Positions 1-5,755 of a stretch of 5,800 nucleotides of DNA are shown here, piece after piece. The notes under the pieces are model-generated. The model did not search any database. It was not told the origin of the DNA and saw only the letters and a list, made by a program, of their open reading frames with translations. The DNA lies in the NCBI GenBank assembly GCA_900546795.1, contig UREG01000092.1:1-5800 (forward strand), given 5' to 3'. A program made the position numbers and the translations under genes. This stretch comes from an uncultured Veillonellaceae bacterium. GTDB lineage: Bacteria; Bacillota; Negativicutes; Veillonellales; Megasphaeraceae. Every line of letters begins with the position of its first letter. Position 1 is the first letter of the stretch.

Positions 1-2
1 TA

Positions 3-449
3 CTATTATTATACGCTATTTCTCGTCAAAATCAACCATTTGTTGTGACAGAGCCTAAACTTTTTTGTCTGTTCTTTTTTGATCTACTGCCTCGGGAGTT
101 CGAAACAGACCGTTTCTTCTCTATGGTGTATGCGTTTTGTATTCACGCACCTAACATGATACGTCAATGTTTCACATTCATTTGCCATTCTTTCCGTCGA
201 GGATATCATTATATAAACATAAACTTTCTTTCTATTCTATCGTTTATTTTAGGAGCCGTCACAATAGGTTTTATTTACAGTATCCTGCTTCTTGACCTCT
301 TATTTACTCCCATCTATTTCATAGAGTCCGCGTTAGGTATCTCTCATCATCTGTCGGAGATTCTCCTTGTTTTTCTTAGCCTATTTATTGGCGGTGCCGC
401 TGGAGTAGGCTTTCGAAAAAAGTATGCTGCAAAAAAACAGTCCGAATAA
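3..449 (+). CDS. C-terminal part of an unrecognised membrane protein, open at left edge
   Basis: I do not recognise this protein. The frame has no stop from position 3 to the TAA at 447-449, so it probably continues beyond the left edge. Internal starts are possible (GTG 45, ATG 123, ATG 156), but none has a visible Shine-Dalgarno sequence, which favours a partial gene. Counting residues from GTG 45, there is a mixed hydrophobic and aromatic region rich in Phe and Cys (1-50). A long hydrophobic stretch at about 61-93 can hold one membrane helix, and a second helix lies at about 106-123 with a small Gly/Ala-rich segment. The basic tail (RKKYAAKK) follows directly, so by the positive-inside rule the C-terminus should be cytoplasmic. 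The DNA is visibly more AT-rich than hcp or the recQ operon, which may mean a different origin. No catalytic motif is visible. That it is a real coding region is likely but not certain; the function is unknown. Confidence 0.5.
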   Translation, partial: LLLYAISRQNQPFVVTEPKLFCLFFFDLLPREFETDRFFSMVYAFCIHAPNMIRQCFTFICHSFRRGYHYININFLSILSFILGAVTIGFIYSILLLDLLFTPIYFIESALGISHHLSEILLVFLSLFIGGAAGVGFRKKYAAKKQSE

Positions 450-464
450 ACTGCCTATAAACAG

Positions 465-490
465 AGACCGCAACATGGTCTTTGCGGTTT
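465..490 (+). terminator. Terminator-like hairpin after the membrane protein gene
   Basis: Arms 465-473 and 482-490 pair over 9 bp with one G-T wobble around an 8-nt loop, starting 15 nt after the TAA at 447-449. The downstream arm ends in TTT and is followed by a short, imperfect T-rich run (GTTCT). A competing 5-bp stem (465-469 with 477-481) is also possible. The position just after a stop codon fits an intrinsic terminator for the left gene, but the T-tract is weak. Confidence 0.45.
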
Positions 491-754
491 GTTCTATCAC
501 CTATGATTTCATCATGAGCCGCTATATTCTTTAGATACCAGCTCCTTCTATAAACCGGCAGCTTAGACTACTCGTCTCTTTTCATCTTTAGCCTCCGTAC
601 ATCGCTGTCCGTGCACATTCCAACTCCACCTGCGATTCATTTATTCATATTCTATAAGTTATTTCTTCTCTATTTTTCTGCTCTATCCAAGGCCTCTCCC
701 TCTTGAAAAGTAATCGCCCTCTCTGCAAAAAATATGTTATCATTCAGCCGCTTT

Positions 755-782
755 GAAGTTCGTTGTTTATCCAACGGACTTC
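755..782 (+). promoter_or_regulatory. Hairpin with T-rich tail upstream of hcp (terminator or attenuator-like)
   Basis: Arms 755-765 and 772-782 form an 11-bp stem with a single G-T wobble around a 6-nt loop. A pyrimidine run with five consecutive T (785-789) follows. This is the shape of an intrinsic terminator in the + direction. It lies 82 nt before the hcp start, and its right arm covers the place where a -35 box would sit for the promoter at 795-803. It could end a short upstream transcript, attenuate a longer hcp transcript, or be an operator for a regulator. The sequence does not decide between these. Confidence 0.5.
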
Positions 783-794
783 TCTTTTTCTTTC

Positions 795-803
795 TGTTAT
801 ACT
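795..803 (+). promoter_or_regulatory. Probable hcp promoter, extended -10 element
   Basis: The sequence TGTTATACT matches the extended -10 pattern TGnTATAAT of the housekeeping sigma factor with one mismatch. The -35 position 17 nt upstream (775-780) reads CGGACT and is poor, as is common for extended -10 promoters. Transcription would start near 810, giving a leader of about 55 nt before the hcp ATG. I found no better -35/-10 pair in 600-860. No clear binding site for HcpR, FNR or NsrR was recognised. Confidence 0.45.
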
Positions 804-864
804 TCCAAATACAACAGCAATATTATTGAAGAGAGTTGGTTACTCATCAAGGAGGAGTTTTATT

Positions 865-2511
865 ATGAATACATCTATGTTCTGTTATCAATGTCAAGAA
901 ACGTTCTGCAACACTGGCTGCACCCGGGCCGGCGTATGCGGCAAATCTGCCGAGGTTGCCAATATGCAGGATCTTTTGCTCTATGTCACTAAAGGTCTGG
1001 CAGCCGTTACCACCGCTCTTCGCAGCGAAGGAAAAGACGTTCCCGCCGCAGTAAACCGCTATATCAGCGAAAGTCTGTTTACAACTATTACCAATGCCAA
1101 TTTTGACGAAAATGCCGTTATAAACCGGATCGATCAAACGCTTGCCTTCACAGGCAAATACAAAACACAGCTTTCTGATGCATCGAACTTGCCTGCCGCA
1201 GCTTTCTGGACGTACAGTTCTTCCCAGGAACGCACCGAAAAAGCAGCGCAAGTCGGCGTCCTCGCCACAGCCGATGAAACGATCCGCAGCCTCCGCGAAC
1301 TGATTACGTATGGGTTAAAAGGAATGGCAGCCTATAACAAACATGCCAACGCCCTCCATATGTCGTCAGAAGAAGTAGACGCCTTCCTTCATCAGACGCT
1401 GGCAGTTCTTTTGGACGATACCAAAACGGTCGATGAGCTCATCGCTCTTACGTTGGAAACCGGCCGGATCGGCGTACAGGTAATGGCATTATTAGATACG
1501 GCAAATACCACCGCCTACGGGCATCCGGAAATCACATCCGTAGATATCGGTGTCCGCAGCCGGCCAGGTATTTTGATTTCAGGCCATGACCTGCATGATT
1601 TGGAAATGCTGCTGGAGCAAACGAAAGATCAAGGCGTAGATATTTACACCCATTCCGAAATGCTCCCTGCCCATTATTATCCGGCCTTTAAAAAGTATGA
1701 GCACTTTGCAGGAAATTACGGCAATGCCTGGTGGAAGCAGACCAGCGAGTTTGAATCCTTCAACGGTCCGATCTTATTGACGACAAATTGCCTCGTACCG
1801 CCGCGCGCTTCCTATAAAGACCGCGTATATACGACAGGCGCCGTCTATTTCCCCGGCTGTGCCCACATCTCAGCCAACGAAAAAGGAGAAAAAGATTTCT
1901 CGCCATTAATTGCGCATGCCAAAACCTGCTCTGCGCCGACAGAAATCGAAACCGGCTCTATCGTCGGCGGCTTTGCCCATAATCAGGTGCTTGCGCTGGC
2001 AGAACCTGTTGTCGAAGCGGTAAAATCCGGCGCCATTAAAAAGTTTGTCGTTATGGCAGGCTGTGACGGCAGAAGTCCGGAGCGAAACTATTACACGGAA
2101 TTTGCCAAAGCACTTCCAAAAGACACGGTCATTCTGACAGCAGGCTGTGCAAAATATAAATACAATAAACTGAATCTGGGCGATATCAATGGAATCCCCC
2201 GCGTGCTTGACGCCGGCCAATGCAACGATTCCTACTCTCTTGCCCTCATTGCCCTGAAACTCAAAGAAGTTTTTGGTTTAAACGATATCAATGACCTGCC
2301 GATTGTCTACAACATTGCCTGGTATGAACAAAAAGCAGTGATCGTCCTTCTGGCACTCTTATATCTGGGAGTAAAAAATATCCATCTTGGCCCTACGCTG
2401 CCGGCCTTTATTTCCCCGGCCGTCGCCGATGTGCTTGTCTCTCAATTCGGCATCGCTCCCATTGGCACGGTAGAAGAAGATATGAAACTATTTTTTCCTG
2501 AATTAGCATAA
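865..2511 (+). CDS. hcp: Hybrid cluster protein (hydroxylamine / nitric oxide reductase), class I
   Basis: Cytoplasmic iron-sulfur enzyme of 548 aa, the usual length. The family reduces hydroxylamine to ammonia in vitro and acts on nitric oxide and in protein S-nitrosylation in E. coli. The start is ATG 865, set by AAGGAGGAG at 849-857; an in-frame extension back to 763 has no such site. The N-terminal cubane motif is Cys7, Cys10, Cys19, Cys25, the spacing of anaerobe-type proteins, with an extra Cys15 inside it. By position and surrounding sequence, the hybrid-cluster ligands are all present: His241 (SGHDLHDLE), Glu265 (HSEMLPAHYYP), Cys309 (TTNCLVPP), Cys400 (MAGCDGR, the persulfide cysteine), Cys428 (AGCAKYKYN), Cys453 (GQCNDSYS) and Glu488 with Lys490 (WYEQKA). 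It appears monocistronic: no Hcr reductase or regulator lies next to it, so its electron donor is not shown here. Identification is very secure; the physiological substrate is not settled. Confidence 0.97.
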   Translation: MNTSMFCYQCQETFCNTGCTRAGVCGKSAEVANMQDLLLYVTKGLAAVTTALRSEGKDVPAAVNRYISESLFTTITNANFDENAVINRIDQTLAFTGKYKTQLSDASNLPAAAFWTYSSSQERTEKAAQVGVLATADETIRSLRELITYGLKGMAAYNKHANALHMSSEEVDAFLHQTLAVLLDDTKTVDELIALTLETGRIGVQVMALLDTANTTAYGHPEITSVDIGVRSRPGILISGHDLHDLEMLLEQTKDQGVDIYTHSEMLPAHYYPAFKKYEHFAGNYGNAWWKQTSEFESFNGPILLTTNCLVPPRASYKDRVYTTGAVYFPGCAHISANEKGEKDFSPLIAHAKTCSAPTEIETGSIVGGFAHNQVLALAEPVVEAVKSGAIKKFVVMAGCDGRSPERNYYTEFAKALPKDTVILTAGCAKYKYNKLNLGDINGIPRVLDAGQCNDSYSLALIALKLKEVFGLNDINDLPIVYNIAWYEQKAVIVLLALLYLGVKNIHLGPTLPAFISPAVADVLVSQFGIAPIGTVEEDMKLFFPELA

Positions 2512-2556
2512 TATAAAAAACGGCGGTACACCCGATGTACCGCCGTTTTTTATATT
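2510..2556. terminator. Bidirectional terminator between hcp and folA
   Basis: A perfect 21-bp inverted repeat (arms 2510-2530 and 2536-2556) around the 5-nt loop CCCGA. The GC core CGGCGGTACA is flanked by A6 on the left and T6 on the right, so each strand reads as a stem followed by a T-run. It occupies the entire 46-nt gap between the convergent stop codons: hcp TAA at 2509-2511, folA TAA at 2560-2558. It therefore should end both the hcp transcript and the recQ-thyA-folA transcript. Confidence 0.95.
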
Positions 2557-2557
2557 C

Positions 2558-3046
2558 TTATTTTCTTTTATAGGTTACAAAACGATGCGCATAGGGATTT
2601 TTTTCATCAACAGTCCCCTGCTTTTCTTCAACGATTTCCCATGTGTCCGGAGATATTTCCGGAAACCATGCGTCGGCTTCAAAGCATTCTTCGATATGTG
2701 TGATAAAAAGGGTATCCGCCTGTCCTAAAAACAGCCGGTATATTTCCGCCCCGCCAATGATCATGCCTCCGCCCGCTTCCTGCAATGCGGCCAATACTTC
2801 TTCAGACGAATGAAATATCCGCACCGCTTCTCTCGAACCAGTCAACTCCGCTTCTCTCGTCAGCACCCAATGCGGCCGCCCCGGCAAAATACCCGGCAAA
2901 CTTTCAAAAGTCTTTCGCCCCATCACCATAGGTTTTCCCATCGTCAAGGCTTTAAAATGTTTTAAGTCTTCCGAAAGATGGCATAACAGCTGATTGTCTT
3001 TGCCGATGCCGCCGCCCTTCGCGACTGCTGCAATCATGCCGATCAT
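2558..3046 (-). CDS. folA: Dihydrofolate reductase
   Basis: Reduces dihydrofolate to tetrahydrofolate with NADPH in the cytoplasm (trimethoprim and methotrexate target). At 162 aa it has normal family length. Visible landmarks: MIGMIAAVAKGGGIG at the N-terminus, Asp27 (substrate protonation) within SEDLKHFK, the cofactor-binding GRKTFESLP at 43-51, Arg57 in LPGRPHWVLTR (folate glutamate contact), the IIGGAEIY glycine pair, and FITHI followed by DAWFP. Odd point: the usual Pro-Trp before the substrate-binding helix (E. coli Pro21-Trp22) is Leu21-Cys22 here. The start overlaps the thyA stop by one base (TAATG), with GGAGG 10 nt upstream inside thyA, so translation is probably coupled. It is last in the recQ-thyA-folA operon and recycles the dihydrofolate that ThyA produces. 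Identification is secure; the effect of the substitution on activity or drug binding is unknown. Confidence 0.95.
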   Translation of the reverse strand: MIGMIAAVAKGGGIGKDNQLLCHLSEDLKHFKALTMGKPMVMGRKTFESLPGILPGRPHWVLTREAELTGSREAVRIFHSSEEVLAALQEAGGGMIIGGAEIYRLFLGQADTLFITHIEECFEADAWFPEISPDTWEIVEEKQGTVDEKNPYAHRFVTYKRK

Positions 3047-3837
3047 TATACCGCCACCTCCATTGCCAGCTTGCCCAAATGCTGATACCCTTCCAGCAGA
3101 ATATCCTCCGGCTTAAATTGGTAGAAATCATTGATATCCGGATTGAGCTTAAGAACGGGCGCCGGCAGCGCATTCGGCAAACGCTCGATCTGGGTCCGCA
3201 GAACCTCTATATGGTTTTCGTAAACATGGGCATTATTGATAACATGCGTAAATAATCCTGGACGCAGCCCGCTTACCTGAGCAATCATGTGAACCAGCAC
3301 AGCATACTGCGCCGTATTAAACGGTACGCCCAGGCCCATATCGCCGCTTCTTTGAATCAGCATACAATTCAGGCGTCCGTCCGTCACGTCCCACAAAGTC
3401 TGAAACGCGCAAGGCTGCAGCGCCATTTCCGGCAAGTCTTCAATATTCCACAGCGTAACGAGCATTCTCCGGTTCTGATTGTCTGCTTTCAGCTGTTCCA
3501 GCAGCGTATCAACCTGTTTATATTTCGCCAGCTGATAGCCGTACGCTTTGCCAATCGTTCCGTCTTCCAGCATCCATTCATCCCATACATGGCACCCCAT
3601 GTCTTGCAGTACCCGCACATCGTTGCTCTGCAGCTGCCAGATCCACAGCAGTTCTTTTACCGCAGTTTTAAACGCTACGAATTTAGTCGTCAAGATAGGA
3701 AATTCCTCTTCTAAATCAAACTGCATGATCTGGTGCGGAAGTTTATACGTAGGCACCCCGGTTCGATTCTGACCGTAATATCCGCGGTCCAATATATCCG
3801 CAATAATTTTTATATATTGTGTATCTGCTTTGCTCAT
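3046..3837 (-). CDS. thyA: Thymidylate synthase
   Basis: Makes dTMP from dUMP using methylene-tetrahydrofolate and releases dihydrofolate. The protein is 263 aa, matching the short bacterial ThyA form. Start ATG at 3837 is chosen because AAGGAGC lies 5 nt upstream (3849-3843); an extension back to 3915 would run into recQ without support. Landmarks: Arg25 in NRTGVPT (phosphate binding), Arg123-Arg124, catalytic Cys143 in MALQPC, QRSGDM with Asp166 and PFN with Asn174 (dUMP binding), His204 and Tyr206 in NNAHVYENH, and the C-terminal MEVAV that closes over the active site. The residues after Cys143 read AFQTLWDV rather than the E. coli-like HAFFQFYV, so this is a different subtype. The gene lies 10 nt after the recQ stop, and its ribosome binding site overlaps that stop; it overlaps folA by 1 nt. 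No ThyX is present in the window. Confidence 0.96.
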   Translation of the reverse strand: MSKADTQYIKIIADILDRGYYGQNRTGVPTYKLPHQIMQFDLEEEFPILTTKFVAFKTAVKELLWIWQLQSNDVRVLQDMGCHVWDEWMLEDGTIGKAYGYQLAKYKQVDTLLEQLKADNQNRRMLVTLWNIEDLPEMALQPCAFQTLWDVTDGRLNCMLIQRSGDMGLGVPFNTAQYAVLVHMIAQVSGLRPGLFTHVINNAHVYENHIEVLRTQIERLPNALPAPVLKLNPDINDFYQFKPEDILLEGYQHLGKLAMEVAV

Positions 3838-3842
3838 GCTTT

Positions 3843-3849
3843 GCTCCTT
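3843..3849 (-). promoter_or_regulatory. thyA ribosome binding site overlapping the recQ stop codon
   Basis: On the minus strand AAGGAGC shares its first two bases with the recQ TAA (3850-3848) and sits 5 nt before the thyA ATG. It fixes the thyA start at 3837 and suggests that ribosomes ending recQ can pass directly to thyA. Confidence 0.8.
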
Positions 3850-5638
3850 ATTCTTTATAGTTTTGAATTGCCTGCAAAAAGATTTCTCCATACCGCTGCA
3901 GCTTAAACGTACCAATCCCTCGTATCGCTCCCATTTCTTCCAGCGTAGAGGGTTTAGACGCGGCCATATCGATCAGTACCGTATCTGCAAAAATAACGAA
4001 CGGCGGTATTCCGCTCTCTTTGGCCAGGCGATGCCGCAGCTGCCGCAATTCTTCAAAGAGGCCGCTGCTTTTATGCCGCGCAGAAACAGACACCGCTCTT
4101 GCCGCACCGGCGATCTCTCTGCCCACCGTCTCCACCGTTTCCATTCCGTTCAGCACCTGCTGACCTCTGGCAGAAATTTGCAATACCGGATACTGACCGC
4201 TCGTTTTCTTGATATACCCATCGCTGATAAGCTGCTGTATCAATCCTCTGATTTCCGGAACCCGCCAGGAAGACAGCTTGCTATAGGATATAAAATCGTC
4301 CATCTGATATTCGAAAATTTTCTGATTTTCTGCACCTTTCAGCACATCGCAGACCATCGTAACGCCAAATCGTTCCCGCAATTCTTTGATGCACTGCAAG
4401 ACTATTTTCGCTTCGGCCGTGCGATCCACCTTCTCCTTTTTTCTCTCGCAGCTGCCGCAATGACCGCAGGCAGTCCAATCCGGCTTTTCCCCAAAATATT
4501 TTAAAATAAATCGCCGCAAACATCTACTTGTATAGCAGTATTCAATCATATCCTGCAATTTATCCAATTCTTTTTGCCGCCGTTCGCCGTCTGATCCGGA
4601 ATGATCGATCAAAAACTTTTGCAGCTGTACATCCTGTCCGCTATAAAGCAGCACGCACTCGGCAGGAGCTCCATCTCTCCCAGCCCGCCCAGCTTCTTGG
4701 TAATAGCTTTCCATATCTTTTGGCATCTGATAATGCACGACATACCGAACATTACTCTTGTCGATTCCCATACCAAACGCATTGGTCGCAGCCATTACTT
4801 CAATGTCATCATAGGTAAAACGCTCCTGCATTTTCCGCCGTTCTTCATCGCTCATCCCGGCATGATACCGCCCTGCTTTGATCCCCATTACCGTCAGCGC
4901 CTGATAAATCTGATCCACATCTTTTCGGGTAGCAGCATAAACGATCCCGCTTTCTCCCGCATGCTCTTTCACATACTGCTGTACATAATCCATGCGCCGC
5001 ATAGGCTGCACAACCCGAAAATAGAGATTCGGCCGATCAAATCCGGTAAAAAATACCCGCTCTTCCTGAAGTCCCAATAGAGCCTGGATATCTTCTTTTA
5101 CTTTGGGCGTCGCCGTAGCGGTAAACGCGCCGACTACCGGACGGACCGGGCAAGAGGTCAGCCAATCCTTTATCCCACAGTAGCTGGGCCTAAAATCATG
5201 CCCCCACTGCGATACGCAATGAGCCTCGTCGATAATGACCATCGAAAGCGGAATCTGTTTGAGCAGTCCGCGAAAATACGCATTTTCCAGCCGCTCCGGC
5301 GCCATATACACTATTTTTACCCTCTTTTGCCAAATCGCCTGTACCCGTTCCCGCACTTCTTCCAATGACAGCGCGCTGTTGATATAAGTAGCTGGTATCT
5401 GCTGCACACGAAGTCCGTCTACCTGATCTTTCATCAGGGAAATCAACGGAGAAATGACCAGCGTGATTCCGGGCATCATCAAGGCAGGCACCTGAAAACA
5501 AATAGACTTTCCAGCCCCGGTCGGCATAATCGCCAAGCAATCCCGCCCGCTCAGCAGCGTGTCGATCACATCCTGCTGCCCCGGACGAAAAGACTCATAT
5601 CCATAATACGCTTTCAATATATCTAAAGGCTTTTTCAT
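3848..5638 (-). CDS. recQ: ATP-dependent DNA helicase RecQ
   Basis: 3'-5' DNA helicase of recombinational repair and stalled-fork processing. The 596 aa are close to E. coli RecQ (about 609), so it is full length. Start ATG 5638 follows GAGGGAG (5648-5642); ATG 5650 is a weaker alternative, and the TTG extension to 5737 would cross the terminator at 5706-5730. Domains in order: motif 0 FRPGQQ (17-22), Walker A PTGAGKS (39-45), motif Ia (61-72), DEAH (137-140) with the RecQ-specific aromatic loop CVSQWGHDFRP (141-151), motif III FTATAT (172-177), second helicase lobe with ATNAFGMGIDK (284-294) and motif VI QEAGRAGRDG (314-323), zinc site Cys373, Cys391, Cys394, Cys397, a winged-helix RQC region (about 398-515), and one HRDC domain (about 524-596). 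It is the first gene of an operon with thyA and folA. Nothing is missing or broken. Confidence 0.97.
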   Translation of the reverse strand: MKKPLDILKAYYGYESFRPGQQDVIDTLLSGRDCLAIMPTGAGKSICFQVPALMMPGITLVISPLISLMKDQVDGLRVQQIPATYINSALSLEEVRERVQAIWQKRVKIVYMAPERLENAYFRGLLKQIPLSMVIIDEAHCVSQWGHDFRPSYCGIKDWLTSCPVRPVVGAFTATATPKVKEDIQALLGLQEERVFFTGFDRPNLYFRVVQPMRRMDYVQQYVKEHAGESGIVYAATRKDVDQIYQALTVMGIKAGRYHAGMSDEERRKMQERFTYDDIEVMAATNAFGMGIDKSNVRYVVHYQMPKDMESYYQEAGRAGRDGAPAECVLLYSGQDVQLQKFLIDHSGSDGERRQKELDKLQDMIEYCYTSRCLRRFILKYFGEKPDWTACGHCGSCERKKEKVDRTAEAKIVLQCIKELRERFGVTMVCDVLKGAENQKIFEYQMDDFISYSKLSSWRVPEIRGLIQQLISDGYIKKTSGQYPVLQISARGQQVLNGMETVETVGREIAGAARAVSVSARHKSSGLFEELRQLRHRLAKESGIPPFVIFADTVLIDMAASKPSTLEEMGAIRGIGTFKLQRYGEIFLQAIQNYKE

Positions 5639-5669
5639 ATGCTCCCTCATTTCTTCCTGCCATCTATCT

Positions 5670-5675
5670 ATTATA
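5670..5675 (-). promoter_or_regulatory. Probable promoter of recQ-thyA-folA (-10 box)
   Basis: The minus strand reads TATAAT, a perfect -10 box, 31 nt before the recQ ATG and downstream (in transcription) of the terminator at 5706-5730. The -35 position at 17-nt spacing (5698-5693) reads TGCAAA and is weak. Transcription would start near 5663, giving a leader of about 25 nt with the ribosome binding site GAGGGAG at 5648-5642. No operator or riboswitch is visible. Confidence 0.6.
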
Positions 5676-5705
5676 AACGAAATACCGTAATTTTTGCATA
5701 GAAAA

Positions 5706-5730
5706 ATACCCGGCGAGGGGTGCCGGGTAT
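5706..5730 (-). terminator. Intrinsic terminator for minus-strand transcription entering from the right
   Basis: A perfect 9-bp GC-rich stem (5706-5714 with 5722-5730) around a 7-nt loop. On the minus strand the stem is followed by TTTTTC, a proper terminator tail. On the + strand it is followed by only CTTTC. It should end a minus-strand transcript arriving from beyond 5800 and insulate the recQ promoter that lies just after it. Confidence 0.75.
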
Positions 5731-5755
5731 CTTTCAAAAATTTAAGTTAAAGATA

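Larger units (their letters stand above)
450..864. other. Gene-free region between the left gene and hcp
   Basis: About 415 bp without a supportable protein-coding gene on either strand. It holds the terminator-like hairpin at 465-490, a pyrimidine-rich tract at roughly 580-720 (about four-fifths C or T over 661-704), the hairpin at 755-782, the probable hcp promoter at 795-803 and the hcp ribosome binding site. No tRNA, T-box or known riboswitch signature was recognised. Long open frames that cross 753-864 are upstream extensions or shadows of hcp. Confidence 0.6.

Noticed and set aside
703..743. Promoter from TTGAAA (703-708) to TATGTT (733) or TATCAT (738) before hcp
   Set aside because: The spacings of 24 and 29 nt are too long for a sigma-A promoter, and no better-spaced pair exists there.
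763..864. N-terminal extension of Hcp by 34 residues
   Set aside because: It has no ribosome binding site and crosses the hairpin and the likely promoter. ATG 865 has AAGGAGGAG at the right distance and gives the family's normal length.
450..864. Riboswitch, T-box or tRNA in the hcp upstream region
   Set aside because: No conserved T-box sequence, tRNA cloverleaf or known riboswitch core could be found; only two simple hairpins are present.
3289..3714. Long open frames opposite thyA, folA, recQ and hcp
   Set aside because: They are antisense shadows of well-identified genes, lack ribosome binding sites and show no family features.
3838..3915. Longer thyA start overlapping recQ
   Set aside because: The extra 26 residues lie inside the recQ coding region and have no family match. 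ATG 3837 has a good ribosome binding site and gives the normal length.
5639..5737. Longer recQ start (TTG 5737) or ATG 5650
   Set aside because: The TTG version would be translated through the terminator hairpin and start upstream of the TATAAT box. ATG 5650 has a less well placed Shine-Dalgarno than ATG 5638.
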